Assembly (NCBI RefSeq): GCF_018780625.1
Contig: NZ_JADMJK010000239.1
Coordinates: 1 to 48,264, forward strand
Direction of reading: 5' to 3'
DNA length: 48,264 nucleotides
From: Polaromonas sp.
GTDB taxonomy: Bacteria > Pseudomonadota > Gammaproteobacteria > Burkholderiales > Burkholderiaceae_C
Part shown: positions 26,231-33,911 of the stretch, one piece after another
Layout: every line of letters begins with the position of its first letter
Numbering within the stretch: position 1 is the first letter of the stretch
Translations under genes and position numbers: made by a program
Notes under the pieces: generated by a model
The model's input: only the letters and a program-made list of their open reading frames with translations
Database searches by the model: none
Told to the model about the DNA's origin: nothing

Positions 26231-26261
26231 ATTATAAAGTTTGCGGCAGATCAACCTGCCG
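26231..26261 (-). promoter_or_regulatory. Candidate ctaC promoter with overlapping dyad
   Basis: On the minus strand a perfect TATAAT (26236-26231) lies about 46 bases before the ctaC ATG. Immediately upstream is the dyad CGGCAG-N6-CTGCCG (26244-26261), covering the place of a -35 element, and no good -35 hexamer is visible. The dyad could be an operator or an activator site. This is inference. Confidence 0.4.
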
Positions 26262-26294
26262 TTACTTTAAAGGAAACAAAATTATGTTTCATGT

Positions 26295-26795
26295 TTAGCA
26301 GGATCGCAGCGCCAATCGGATCTCACGGGCCAGTGCAGGCCGCAATTCCGGCCGCACATGCCGCCCCACCCTGACCAACTGCCCCTGGCCAGACACCTCA
26401 ATCAGCGAACCATCCCCACCGCGCGGTTCAACACGAACCCACGCACGGTTGAATTCTGCCCGCAGCGTGCGGCCCGCCATTTCCTGCTCAATCACCAGTT
26501 GCCCGTCCTGCAGAATAATTTTTTCAACGTCGCCTGCATGACGGGCATACACCAAAAACGCCGCGCCCACCGCCAACAACTCAGCCCACGCAAAAGGCAT
26601 CACCAAGGTGGCCCCCTGCGACCAGAAGAATCCGGCAATGGCCAGTGAGACAACGCACAGCGAGGCATAGGTCCAGGCCAGTTGGGCGGGCGTGAGTGAA
26701 CAGGGACGCTTAAGGAGCCACAACACCTCGCCCGGGCGGTGAACGCCTTGCGAGGACAAAGTGGCAAAACGAAAATTCCGTGGTGATTGCAGCAT
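26295..26795 (-). CDS. DUF2244 membrane protein upstream of ctaC
   Basis: The protein has the DUF2244 layout: an N-terminal RNFRFATLSS strand, LLKRPCSLTPAQL, two transmembrane helices (about 40-57 and 62-80) and a beta-rich C-terminal domain (GQLVIEQEMAGR..AWVRVEP). Function is unknown; it commonly precedes oxidase subunit II genes in Betaproteobacteria. I choose the Met at 26795 (166 residues, the family's usual length). The frame is open to 26948, with another Met at 26810, but the extra residues look unlike the family. Confidence 0.8.
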   Translation of the reverse strand: MLQSPRNFRFATLSSQGVHRPGEVLWLLKRPCSLTPAQLAWTYASLCVVSLAIAGFFWSQGATLVMPFAWAELLAVGAAFLVYARHAGDVEKIILQDGQLVIEQEMAGRTLRAEFNRAWVRVEPRGGDGSLIEVSGQGQLVRVGRHVRPELRPALAREIRLALRSC

Positions 26796-26981
26796 GTCGC
26801 AAACATCCATAAACTGCGCGCCAAGCCGGGCGTTTGCCGCAGAAAACGAGGGAATATGCCCAAAAACAACTGCATCATAGCTTTCTTCAGTGCTGCACGC
26901 ACCCTGGGAAAACACTGATACCCCACCCCGTATAAAACGCGCACTCATGGCCGGCTAAAGGCCCTCGTGGGACGCCGCAAT

Positions 26982-27881
26982 TCAGGCCGGCGGTCGCTGA
27001 CCCTGCAGCATGCTGCGCATGTCCGCCACCGACACCGCACTGAGCGCGCTCACCTTGATTTTGGGCGGGGCCTTCAGCGCGTGGCCGTAAATCACTTCAT
27101 AGGTCAGCGACAAACGGCCATCGGGCCCGGTCAGCTGCGCAGCCAGCGCCTGCTCCAGCCGCGCCTTCCAGTGGCGGCCGCGCAAAGCCGGAAAACGCGC
27201 AGGATGAAAATTTCGGCCCAGTTCTGCCAGCTCCTGCAGCAACCGCGCTGGCGTCTCATAGGTCAGCGTGATGCGCTCCATGTCCATGACCGGCTCGGCA
27301 AAACCGGTCTGCACCAGCATGTCGCCCCAGTCGTGCATGTCGGTCAGCTCATGACCGGCCGGGGGCCAGCCCAGTTGTGCATAGACCTCGCGCAATTCGC
27401 GGGCAGTATCGGGCCCCAAACATGAAAACATCAGGAAACCGTCGACCTTCAGCGCCTGGTGCCACGCGGCCAGCAGGGCCTGGGGGTCGGCCGATTCGTG
27501 CAGGGCCATATTGGCCCACAGCATGTCAACGCTGGCTGCGGGCGGAGCCTCAAAGCGTGTGGACGCCGCCCGCCACTGCAGGGGCTTCCACCACGGTTTC
27601 ACTATATTTTTAATAGCATATTGAGTCCGTATTTCCTGGGCTTCAGCGACAAAACATGTTGATTTTTGATACAGGCGGGCCAATTTTTCATGGGCCAGCA
27701 GCCCTCCGCGCAGGGCACCCCAATGCGCCCAGGCCTCGGGCTGCAGCTTGATCCACTGCAAGCGGTCCAGCATGCGGCTAGCCACTTCCTCATGGAGCCA
27801 CGGCGAGGCCAGGGGGGCCGTACGCTGCCAGCGGCTGACAGCAAGCGGATCAAGCGTAGGCGGGCGCTGGGAAGGAGTCAT
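26982..27881 (-). CDS. BioC-like SAM-dependent methyltransferase
   Basis: The closest family I recognise is BioC, malonyl-ACP O-methyltransferase of biotin synthesis, but the assignment is tentative. The 299 residues begin MTPSQRPPTLDP and contain SVDMLWANMALHESADP (motif IV-like) and GFLMFSCLGPDTARELRE, typical of BioC. Motif I is degenerate (AHWGALRGG instead of a DxGxGxG loop), so activity is uncertain. Residues about 72-94 are encoded by an AT-rich block matching the dispersed repeat (copy C). An upstream TTG at 27905 is the alternative start. It is divergent from comF. Confidence 0.75.
   Translation of the reverse strand: MTPSQRPPTLDPLAVSRWQRTAPLASPWLHEEVASRMLDRLQWIKLQPEAWAHWGALRGGLLAHEKLARLYQKSTCFVAEAQEIRTQYAIKNIVKPWWKPLQWRAASTRFEAPPAASVDMLWANMALHESADPQALLAAWHQALKVDGFLMFSCLGPDTARELREVYAQLGWPPAGHELTDMHDWGDMLVQTGFAEPVMDMERITLTYETPARLLQELAELGRNFHPARFPALRGRHWKARLEQALAAQLTGPDGRLSLTYEVIYGHALKAPPKIKVSALSAVSVADMRSMLQGQRPPA
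27601..27670 (+). repeat. Dispersed repeat, copy C (inside the BioC-like gene)
   Basis: Landmarks on the plus strand are CTATATTTTTAATAGC, then TGGGCTTCAG with its GGGCT ending 30 bases from the A of ATAGC (27613 to 27642), and a TTGATTTTTGAT end. Spacing equals copies A, B and D. The block is strikingly AT-rich within a GC-rich gene and reads through without a stop on the coding strand. Confidence 0.55.
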
Positions 27882-27928
27882 GAAGAAGCTGTCACCATTG
27901 GTCAAAAGTAGGCGAGTATATTGACACG

Positions 27929-28705
27929 GTGTTTACCCGTCTGCTTACCCCCGGTTTTATTCCCGGCTTATGGCTGCACCGACTGCCTGAGCTGGCCAGT
28001 CAATGCGCCGTCTGCCGAAGCTGGCCTGCGCGCCAGGTATGTCAGCCCTGCGAGTCGCGCTTTGCAGCCTGGCAGCCGCGCTGCGTCCACTGCGCATTGG
28101 CGCTGCCCGCCGATCTGTCGCTGGGCCTGCGGTCAGGCCCCGGTTTGTGCGCCGCCTGCGTGCGCCAGTCGCCGCCGCTGGACGGCACGCTGGCTGCGGT
28201 GCCCTACGCCTACCCCTGGTCCACGCTGATTACCCGCTACAAATTTGGCGAGCAGCACGGCTGGGCCGGTTTTTTTGCCGCCTTGCTGCTCAAGGCGCCC
28301 GGTGTGCCGCAGGCGTTTGACAGCCTGGGTACTCAAGACTGGGTGGTGCCCGTGCCGCTGTCGGCGCAGCGCCTGCACACGCGCGGCTTCAACCAGGCTT
28401 GGGAACTGGCCAGTGCGCTGGCCCGGCAAAGCCAGACCGCTGCCCGGGCCGATGCCCGCTTGCTGCTGCGCGTCAAACACACCCGTCCGCAAAGCCAGCT
28501 CAAGCGCGAGGCCAGGCTGGCCAATGTCAAGGGCGCCTTCCAGGTGGACCCGCTGCGCGTGGCCGAACTGCAAGGCCGGCGCGTGCTGCTGGTCGACGAC
28601 GTGATGACCAGTGGCGCCTCGCTATTTACGGCAGCGCAGGCCCTGCGGGACGCGGGCGCGGCGCACATCACCGCGGTGGTGCTGGCGCGCACCGCACCCG
28701 CCTAA
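27929..28705 (+). CDS. ComF family protein (phosphoribosyltransferase-like)
   Basis: ComF-type proteins are needed for DNA uptake in competent bacteria. The 258 residues have an N-terminal zinc-finger-like cysteine set (CAVCRSW, CQPC, CVHC, LCAAC) and a C-terminal phosphoribosyltransferase domain with DWVVPVPLSAQRLHTRGFNQ and the PRPP loop VLLVDDVMTSGAS. Translation starts at GTG 27929, 47 bases from the divergent BioC-like gene. trmL follows after 42 bases. Confidence 0.93.
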   Translation: MFTRLLTPGFIPGLWLHRLPELASQCAVCRSWPARQVCQPCESRFAAWQPRCVHCALALPADLSLGLRSGPGLCAACVRQSPPLDGTLAAVPYAYPWSTLITRYKFGEQHGWAGFFAALLLKAPGVPQAFDSLGTQDWVVPVPLSAQRLHTRGFNQAWELASALARQSQTAARADARLLLRVKHTRPQSQLKREARLANVKGAFQVDPLRVAELQGRRVLLVDDVMTSGASLFTAAQALRDAGAAHITAVVLARTAPA

Positions 28706-28747
28706 AATCGCGGGCTGCAACCACGCTGACCCCAGCCACACCGCCCC

Positions 28748-29242
28748 ATGTTCAATATTGTTCTCGTCGAGCCCGAAATCCCACCCAACACCGGCAACGT
28801 GATTCGCCTGGCCGCCAACACTGGCTGCCGCCTGCACTTGGTGGAGCCGCTCGGATTTTCGATGGATGACAAGCACATGCGACGCGCGGGCCTGGACTAC
28901 CATGAGTACGCCGAGCTGCTGCGCCACGCCAGCTGGCAAGCGTTTGTCGACAGCCAGCAGCCGCCAGCCCACCGGACTTTTGCCATGACAACGCAGGGCG
29001 CCGGCAGCATGTACGACGTGCAATTCTTGCCCGGTGACTGGCTGGTGTTTGGCTCCGAAACCAAGGGCTTGTCGGCTGAAGTCCGCGCCTTTTTTGGTCC
29101 CGCGCAACGCCTCAAGGTGCCGATGCTGCCCGGGCAGCGAAGCCTGAACCTGTCCAACACGGTGGCAGTGACCGTGTTTGAGGCCTGGCGGCAGAACCGC
29201 TTTGAAAGCGCGTCCGTCGTGCCGGCGGCGACTCAGGCGTAA
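28748..29242 (+). CDS. trmL: tRNA (cytidine(34)-2'-O)-methyltransferase
   Basis: TrmL is a SPOUT-fold enzyme that 2'-O-methylates the wobble base of tRNA-Leu isoacceptors. The 164-residue protein opens MFNIVLVEPEIPPNTGN, with the conserved NTGNVIRLAANTG. It has LVFGSETKGLS and the knotted C-terminal motif SLNLSNTVAVTVFEAWRQ. Its last 10 bases overlap, tail to tail, the end of the MaoC-type gene on the other strand. Confidence 0.95.
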   Translation: MFNIVLVEPEIPPNTGNVIRLAANTGCRLHLVEPLGFSMDDKHMRRAGLDYHEYAELLRHASWQAFVDSQQPPAHRTFAMTTQGAGSMYDVQFLPGDWLVFGSETKGLSAEVRAFFGPAQRLKVPMLPGQRSLNLSNTVAVTVFEAWRQNRFESASVVPAATQA

Positions 29243-29688
29243 CGCCGCACGATCGACTCGGCGATGCAGACCGGCTTGGCAAGGCCTTCGCACTCTACCG
29301 TCACTTCCCAGATCATCTGCATGCCGGCAGGCTCCATCGGCTCGGCCGACAGCAGCTTCATGCGGGCGCGCAGCCGGCTGCCTACGGGAACGGGCGCCGT
29401 GAAACGCACCTTGTTCAGGCCGTAATTCACACCCATGCGCGAGCCGGTGATCTCAAACGAGGACTCAAAAAACCGGGGCAGCAGCGACAGCGTCAGAAAA
29501 CCGTGTGCAATCGGCCCGCCAAACGGCCCCGAACGGGCTTTTTCCGGGTCCACATGAATCCACTGGTGGTCGCCCGTGGCCTCGGCGAACAGGTTGACCT
29601 GCTGCTGCGTAATGGTGATCCAGTCGCTGACAGCCACCTCCTGGCCGGTACAGGCCGCCAGTTCGGACAGGGTTTGAAAAGTCTTCAT
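29233..29688 (-). CDS. MaoC-type (R)-specific enoyl-CoA hydratase-like protein
   Basis: This is a hot-dog fold protein of 151 residues. The hydratase motif FAEATGDHQWIHVDPEKA has the catalytic Asp-His pair, followed by GPFGGPIAHGFLTLSLLP. Such proteins hydrate enoyl-CoA for beta-oxidation or polyhydroxyalkanoate supply; the substrate cannot be told from sequence. Its 3' end overlaps trmL by 10 bases in convergent orientation, and no terminator is visible there. Confidence 0.92.
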   Translation of the reverse strand: MKTFQTLSELAACTGQEVAVSDWITITQQQVNLFAEATGDHQWIHVDPEKARSGPFGGPIAHGFLTLSLLPRFFESSFEITGSRMGVNYGLNKVRFTAPVPVGSRLRARMKLLSAEPMEPAGMQMIWEVTVECEGLAKPVCIAESIVRRYA

Positions 29689-29776
29689 GGCTTGACTTTA
29701 GCGCCGCGCCCGTCGCTGCCCTGGCGCAAACTGTCGGGTCCGCGACAAGCAGGCGCGCCCCACACCCTGCCCTGCA

Positions 29777-30394
29777 TTACTGGTCCAGCCACTCGCAAAT
29801 GCTTTGCCACTGCGTCAGATCCTTTTCAACCCGGGCCGGCGCCACATCAAACAGCGACAGCCCGCCCGCCGCCAGGTGAATGTAGTTTTGCGTGTCGCGC
29901 ACATAACCCAGCACCGGCAGGCCCAGGCCTTCTACAAAGGCCCGTAAATTGTCGGCCGCAATCGTGCGCGCATCGACCCGCATGCCGACGATGCCGACCT
30001 GGATCTTGCCGGCACGCCGATGCTTGGCCAGCGCATCCAGAAACGCGCGGACGGCAAAAATATCGAACACGCTGGGCTGCAGCGGCACGATCACCTTGTC
30101 GGCAAACTTGAGCACATCGCCCAGGCGCCGGCCGTGCAGACCGGCAGGCGTGTCCAGCACGCCATGGGTGGTGCCTTTGGGCGGCTTGGCCAGCAGGTCG
30201 GCATCCACCTCCCAGGGTGCAATGGGCCGCTCGGTGGGCGGGCGCAAACCCAGCCACAAGCGGGAAGACTGTTGCGGGTCAGCGTCGCCCAGCAGGACCG
30301 CATGGCCCTGGTTTGAAAAGTAGCCGGCCACGTTGGTGGCCAGCGTCGATTTGCCGACGCCGCCCTTTGGGTTGGCGATCACAACCACGGTCAT
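29777..30394 (-). CDS. Orphan ParA family ATPase
   Basis: This is a ParA/MinD-superfamily ATPase of 205 residues, with the deviant Walker A KGGVGKST (10-17), a DADPQQSS switch region and VLDTPAGLHG. There is no ParB or MinC gene beside it and no N-terminal HTH, so it belongs to the short orphan ParA class that may position proteins or complexes on the nucleoid. The partner is unknown. A TTGACA-based dyad stands about 60 bases upstream. Confidence 0.9.
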   Translation of the reverse strand: MTVVVIANPKGGVGKSTLATNVAGYFSNQGHAVLLGDADPQQSSRLWLGLRPPTERPIAPWEVDADLLAKPPKGTTHGVLDTPAGLHGRRLGDVLKFADKVIVPLQPSVFDIFAVRAFLDALAKHRRAGKIQVGIVGMRVDARTIAADNLRAFVEGLGLPVLGYVRDTQNYIHLAAGGLSLFDVAPARVEKDLTQWQSICEWLDQ

Positions 30395-30455
30395 AAAAAT
30401 CTCCTCTGCTGCTTCAGCGTGATGTTGCTATGGCGCTATCGTAACGGCCTCGAAA

Positions 30456-30471
30456 TTGACAAGTATGTCAA
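30456..30471. repeat. Perfect dyad upstream of the orphan parA
   Basis: TTGACA-agta-TGTCAA is a 16-bp inverted repeat between parA and the TauE/SafE gene. Each strand presents a consensus -35 hexamer, but no matching -10 is visible at 16-18 bases. It could be an operator or a parS-like site. Confidence 0.4.
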
Positions 30472-30478
30472 GACACGG

Positions 30479-31270
30479 TCATCCGACACTGTCCCACAGC
30501 AGCTTGATGCCGGTGAGCAACATGCCCACGTAAAGAATGCGGTAAAACCAGACCGGACTGATGCGCCGGGCCAGCCACACACCAATCCAGACGCCCAGCG
30601 GCGCCAGCGGCAGCAGCACCACCGAAGTCGCCATGTTGCGCAGGTCCAGCAGCCCCAGCCAGGCGTAGGGAATCCATTTGGACAGATTGATCACAAAGAA
30701 GAAAAACGCCATGGTGGCGGTGAACTTGACCGGACTCAGGCGCAAGGGAATCACGTAGGCGCTCAGCGGCGGACCGCCGGCATGCGCCACGAAGCTGGTA
30801 AAGCCCGACGTGACCGTCAACACTGCGCCCAACCATTTGGGCGGTGGCGGGCTGTCGGGCGTCGGTGGAAACAGGAGGCGCTGCGCCAGAAACAGCAAGG
30901 TAAAACCACCCACAATGCCGGCGACCATTCGTGCATCGAGCAAGCGAAACAGCAGCGCGCCGACCATCGTGCCCATGAGGCCGAACGGCACCAGGAATTT
31001 CAAAAACTTGAAATCAAAGTCTTTACGGAAGGCCGCCACCCCCAGCAGGTCCATCAACAGCAACAGCGGCATCAGGATCGCTGCAGCCTGCGGCACCGTG
31101 ACCGCCAGCGCCATCATGGGCACGGCCAGCGAGCCGAAGCCAGCGCCAAAGCCGCTTTTACTGATGCCCAGCAGCAGCACGGCCGGAATCGCCACGGCGT
31201 AAAAGAAAGGATCGGTGATCAGCGGGAAGTCCACGGCGGCAGGTCTTTCTGGCCCGCATGGCATGGGCAC
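30479..31270 (-). CDS. TauE/SafE family permease
   Basis: This is an inner-membrane exporter of the sulfite/organosulfonate TauE/SafE family, 263 residues with about eight helices. The two repeat signatures are GISKSGFGAGFG near residue 37 and TSGFTSFVAHAGGPPLSAYVIP in the middle. The substrate is not predictable. The first 12 residues before VDFPLITD may not be translated; a GTG at 31234 is a plausible later start. It is divergent from the TRIC-type channel gene. Confidence 0.9.
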   Translation of the reverse strand: MPMPCGPERPAAVDFPLITDPFFYAVAIPAVLLLGISKSGFGAGFGSLAVPMMALAVTVPQAAAILMPLLLLMDLLGVAAFRKDFDFKFLKFLVPFGLMGTMVGALLFRLLDARMVAGIVGGFTLLFLAQRLLFPPTPDSPPPPKWLGAVLTVTSGFTSFVAHAGGPPLSAYVIPLRLSPVKFTATMAFFFFVINLSKWIPYAWLGLLDLRNMATSVVLLPLAPLGVWIGVWLARRISPVWFYRILYVGMLLTGIKLLWDSVG

Positions 31271-31359
31271 ACGGGGCGGGAGGCAACAAGGTGCGCCATG
31301 TTACCCGCCGCAACTCCAGCGCACACCAGGTGATGCGGTGCGGCTGCGACAATTGGCGC

Positions 31360-31998
31360 ATGTCTGATATTGAATCCTGGGGCGAAACGCTGCGGCTGCT
31401 GGTCGAACTCATGGGCACGGCCGCATTTGCCCTGTCTGGCCTGCTCGAAGCCGCGCGCAAGCGGCTCGACGCCGTCGGGGTTTGCGTGGTGGCCTTTCTG
31501 ACAGCATTTGGCGGCGGCACGCTGCGCGACCTGCTGCTGGACCGGCGGCCTTTTTTCTGGGTCCAGCATGTCGAGCTGCTCTGGGCCGTGATGGCGCTGT
31601 GCGTGCTGGCCATGCTGTTTCTGCGCCAGCAGCATTTGGAGGTGACCGAAAAGGCGATCCAGTGGCCGGATGCGCTGGGGCTTGGACTATTCACAGCCAC
31701 CGGTGTTCACCTGGCGCTGATGGAGCAGATGCCGGTGCTGGTCGCCGTGTTGATGGGCCTGACGACCGGGGTGTTTGGCGGCGTCCTGCGCGACATGGTC
31801 TGCAATGAAGTGCCTACGGCATTTCGTGACCACCGGCCCTATGCGGTCTGTGCTTTCGCTGGCGGCTGGGTGTATGCCGGGCTTTGGCTGCTCGACGCCC
31901 CGGGCTGGATGGCGCTGGTGGCCTGCGTCGTGGTCACGGCCGGCCTGCGCATCGTGGCGCTGTGGCGCAACTGGGAACTGCCGGCCTGGCGAGTCTGA
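31360..31998 (+). CDS. Trimeric intracellular cation (TRIC) channel family protein
   Basis: This membrane protein of the UPF0126/YadS/TRIC family has 212 residues and seven predicted helices in two repeats. The signatures are AFALSGLLEAARKRLDAVGV and FGGGTLRDLLLDRRPFFWV in the first half, and VFGGVLRDMVCNEVPTAFR in the second. Bacterial members are reported as potassium-permeable trimeric channels. The ATG at 31360 (MSDIES) is preferred. The frame is open upstream to 31258, overlapping the divergent permease start. Confidence 0.92.
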   Translation: MSDIESWGETLRLLVELMGTAAFALSGLLEAARKRLDAVGVCVVAFLTAFGGGTLRDLLLDRRPFFWVQHVELLWAVMALCVLAMLFLRQQHLEVTEKAIQWPDALGLGLFTATGVHLALMEQMPVLVAVLMGLTTGVFGGVLRDMVCNEVPTAFRDHRPYAVCAFAGGWVYAGLWLLDAPGWMALVACVVVTAGLRIVALWRNWELPAWRV

Positions 31999-32044
31999 GG
32001 CAGCCGGCCCGCAGGCCGGTCCGCCATCAGTCCGCTTTGTTCAA

Positions 32045-33064
32045 TCAGTCCATGCTGGCGCCAGAATCCTTCACCACCTTGCTCCACTTGGCCGATTCCT
32101 TCTGGATAAAGGCGGCAAACTGCTGCGGCGTTTCGGTATACACCTCGGCGCCCTGGTCACTGATCTGCTTCTTGACATCGGGCTTGGCCAGCACCTTGAC
32201 GATGGCGGTGTTGAGCCGGGTGATCACGGCAGGCGGCGTGGCAGCCGGCGCAAACATGCCAAACCAGGAGGTCGCTTCATAGCCAGGCACGCCGGCTTCG
32301 GCGATGGTCGGCACGTCAGGCAGTTCGGGCGAACGCTTGGCCGTGGTCACGGCAATGGCGCGCAGCTTGCCCGAACGCACATGCTGGATGGCCGAAGGCA
32401 TGTTGTCGAACATGATGCCGACCTGGTTGCCCAGCAAGTCGGTCACGGCGGGCGCGCTTCCCTTGTACGGCACATGCTGCATGTCCACCTTGGCCATCGA
32501 CTTGAACAACTCGCCCGACAGGTGAATCGAGCTGCCATTGCCTGACGATGCGAAGTTCAGCTGGCCCGGATTGGCCTTGGCATAGGCGATCAGTTCCTTG
32601 ACGGTCTTGAACGGCTGCGCCGGGTTGGCGACCAGCAGGTTGGGCACGTTGGCCACGCGCGTCAGCGGCGCAAAGTCCTTGATCGGGTCAAAAGGCATTT
32701 TTTTGTACAGGCTGGCATTGATCGCATGCGTGCCGACCGTGCCCATGAACAGCGTGTAGCCGTCGGCCGCCGCCCGGGATGCGGCCTGGCCGCCGATGTT
32801 GCCGCCCGCGCCGGCGCGGTTGTCCACAATGACGGTCTGGCCGAGTTCGGCCGTCAGCGCCTGGCCAAGGATGCGCGCGAGAATGTCCGTGGTGCCGCCA
32901 GCAGCAAAGGGCACGACGATGGTGATGGTCTTGGTGGGGTAAGCCGCCTGCGCTGCGGCGGGCACGGCCGCCAGCAGGCCCGCGCCCATGAGGCTGGCAG
33001 AAGCCAGTGCGCCAAGGCTGAAGCGACGGCGTGAAGCGTTGGTGAAATCAGATGAATGAGACAT
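32045..33064 (-). CDS. Bug/TctC family tripartite tricarboxylate transporter substrate-binding protein
   Basis: This is a periplasmic solute receptor of 339 residues. The signal sequence has a twin-arginine-like SRRRFSL motif and cleavage near AAAQA|AYP. The mature protein starts PTKTITIVVPFAAGGTTDILAR, the hallmark of Bug proteins, and shows VDNRAGAGGNIGG. No membrane transporter genes adjoin it, as is usual for Bug genes in Burkholderiales. It ends the pca-type operon, so an aromatic acid or dicarboxylate ligand is likely (inference). AAGGAC precedes the ATG. Confidence 0.93.
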   Translation of the reverse strand: MSHSSDFTNASRRRFSLGALASASLMGAGLLAAVPAAAQAAYPTKTITIVVPFAAGGTTDILARILGQALTAELGQTVIVDNRAGAGGNIGGQAASRAAADGYTLFMGTVGTHAINASLYKKMPFDPIKDFAPLTRVANVPNLLVANPAQPFKTVKELIAYAKANPGQLNFASSGNGSSIHLSGELFKSMAKVDMQHVPYKGSAPAVTDLLGNQVGIMFDNMPSAIQHVRSGKLRAIAVTTAKRSPELPDVPTIAEAGVPGYEATSWFGMFAPAATPPAVITRLNTAIVKVLAKPDVKKQISDQGAEVYTETPQQFAAFIQKESAKWSKVVKDSGASMD

Positions 33065-33171
33065 GGAAAAGTCCTTGATAAAAAAGGGGGGAGATGAAGC
33101 CGGGCGACGCCGTAACCAGGACGTGAGCCCTGCGGCACGGCCGGCGATGGACGCCTTGGGAGGCAAAAAAA

Positions 33172-33906
33172 TCAGATAGGCGCGGTTCCCAGCGTGGTGC
33201 CGCCGCAGACGTACAGCACCTGTCCGGTGACAAAGCCGTTGTCGGGCGACAAAAAGAACATCGCGGCACGCGCCACGTCGCCAGCCGTGCCCATGCGGCC
33301 CACGGCAATGCTGTCCAGGATGCGCTGCGTCTGCGGCGCACCCTCGGGGTTGCTCTTGCGAAACAGCTCGGTGGCGATAGGCCCGGGGCCAATCGCATTG
33401 ACGGTGATGCCGTCGCGCCCCAGCTCCATCGCCAGCGTGCGCGTCATGCCGATCATCCCGGCCTTGGTCGCCGAGTACACGATGCGGTCCACCTTGCCCA
33501 GCGCGGCGCGCGAGGACATGTTGACGATGCGGCCCTGGCCGCAGGCGCGCAGGGTTGGTAAAAAGGCCTGCGTCAGCAGCAGGACGGCGCGCAGATGCAG
33601 GCCGACCACGTCGTCCAGCGAGGCGGTCGTGGCCGTGTCTATGGTGCCGGGACGGGTGGCGCCGGCGTTGTTGACCAGCGCGGTGACGTTATGCCGGGCG
33701 GCAATCTCGGCGGCGCGTTCGCGGGTGGCGGCCTCCTTTGTCAGGTCGGCCTGGTAGGACACGAGTTGCGGGTGGCGCCAGTCGGGCAGCACGTAGTCAA
33801 GGTTGACCACGTCTTTGCCTTGCGCCAGCAGGGCCTCGGCAATGGCGCGGCCAATGCCGGAACTGGCGCCGGTGACGACCGTGACTTCAGTCAATGCTGC
33901 GGTCAT
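33172..33906 (-). CDS. SDR family NAD(P)-dependent oxidoreductase
   Basis: This is a classical short-chain dehydrogenase of 244 residues. It has the TGASSGIG cofactor loop, an Asp at the end of the second strand (VVNLDY) favouring NAD, NNAG, catalytic Ser in NMSSRAAL, and YSATK with Tyr and Lys. The substrate is unknown. It starts 5 bases after the thiolase gene, so it is part of the pca-type operon, where the usual pcaB/D/C genes are absent. Confidence 0.92.
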   Translation of the reverse strand: MTAALTEVTVVTGASSGIGRAIAEALLAQGKDVVNLDYVLPDWRHPQLVSYQADLTKEAATRERAAEIAARHNVTALVNNAGATRPGTIDTATTASLDDVVGLHLRAVLLLTQAFLPTLRACGQGRIVNMSSRAALGKVDRIVYSATKAGMIGMTRTLAMELGRDGITVNAIGPGPIATELFRKSNPEGAPQTQRILDSIAVGRMGTAGDVARAAMFFLSPDNGFVTGQVLYVCGGTTLGTAPI

Positions 33907-33911
33907 CGCGC

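Noticed and set aside
26860-26905. ATAGC-TTTCTTCAGTGC upstream of DUF2244 as a repeat copy
   Set aside because: TGGG falls at 29-32 instead of 25-28, and no CAGG follows; the similarity is too weak.
30443-30471. Sigma-70 promoter for parA from the TTGACA of the dyad
   Set aside because: No acceptable -10 hexamer at 16-18 bases on either strand; I report the dyad only.
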